Shown piece by piece: positions 15,356 through 15,423 of a DNA stretch of 15,423 nucleotides. Under the pieces are notes generated by a model. That model had not been told where the DNA came from. It did no database searches and saw only the letters and a program-made list of their open reading frames with translations. The position numbers were made by a program, and so were the translations under genes. Every line of letters starts with the position of its first letter. The first letter of the stretch is position 1. The stretch comes from an uncultured Bacteroidales bacterium (GTDB taxonomy: Bacteria; Bacteroidota; Bacteroidia; Bacteroidales; UBA3663), in contig CAJOOX010000024.1 of the NCBI GenBank assembly GCA_905236195.1, positions 1-15,423 on the forward strand, given 5' to 3'.

Positions 15356-15423
15356 TCAGTCGAAACTGTATTTCACGCTGTTCACCAGGTCGAAGGGGAG
15401 GTGCATCGTTTCCGTAACGTCAA
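15356..15423 (-). CDS. rimP: Ribosome maturation factor RimP, C-terminal fragment
   Basis: Only the last 21 codons and the stop are inside the window; the peptide ends in NSVKYSFD. The assignment rests mainly on position, since rimP precedes nusA and infB in most bacteria, and on a C-terminal pattern (LPFDLVNSVKY) resembling the end of Bacteroidetes RimP, where a short beta strand follows a conserved Leu-Pro. RimP assists 30S subunit maturation. The 60 nt between its stop and nusA is AT-rich and shows no terminator, consistent with read-through into nusA. Confidence 0.7.
   Translation of the reverse strand, partial: DVTETMHLPFDLVNSVKYSFD

Overview
The window looks like a chromosomal segment of a Bacteroidales bacterium, probably in the Prevotella/Bacteroides range; genus cannot be fixed from this sequence alone. 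The evidence is the gene order rimP-nusA-infB-cvpA-sufBCD, two exact Bacteroidetes-type promoters (TTTG, 20 nt, TATCTTTG), A-rich rather than Shine-Dalgarno-like leaders, and a Wzc-type kinase ending in a Gly-Tyr repeat. Most of the window is core genome with standard functions. I see no insertion sequence, phage gene, CRISPR array, tRNA or rRNA.

Left part (plus strand, 2-2868): the 3' end of aspA (aspartate ammonia-lyase), whose stop codon overlaps the start of a GH3 glycosidase lipoprotein. A hairpin terminator at 2895-2929 separates this unit from the convergent genes to its right.

Centre (minus strand, 2954-6895): a two-gene polysaccharide export operon. An outer-membrane Wza-type lipoprotein comes first, followed by a Wzc-type co-polymerase and tyrosine autokinase. 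The 554-bp gap upstream is the most information-rich non-coding DNA here. From upstream to downstream on the minus strand it holds the suf-operon terminator, a strong promoter, about 165 nt of structured non-coding sequence ending in an excellent intrinsic terminator (a candidate small RNA or attenuated leader), a second matching promoter with a 12-bp direct repeat over its -33 box, and a palindrome that includes the wza-like start codon.

Right part (minus strand, 6896-15423): the tail of rimP, then nusA, infB, cvpA, sufB, sufC and sufD, with gaps of 3 to 60 nt and no obvious internal promoter or terminator. They probably form one long operon joining ribosome maturation, transcription elongation and translation initiation to Fe-S cluster assembly. 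The operon ends in a hairpin directly after sufD, with no sufS or sufE in view.

The most promising undescribed element is the promoter-to-terminator unit at 6541-6744 and its resemblance to the adjacent wza-like promoter. The protein genes are recognisable, although the kinase has unusual motif variants.
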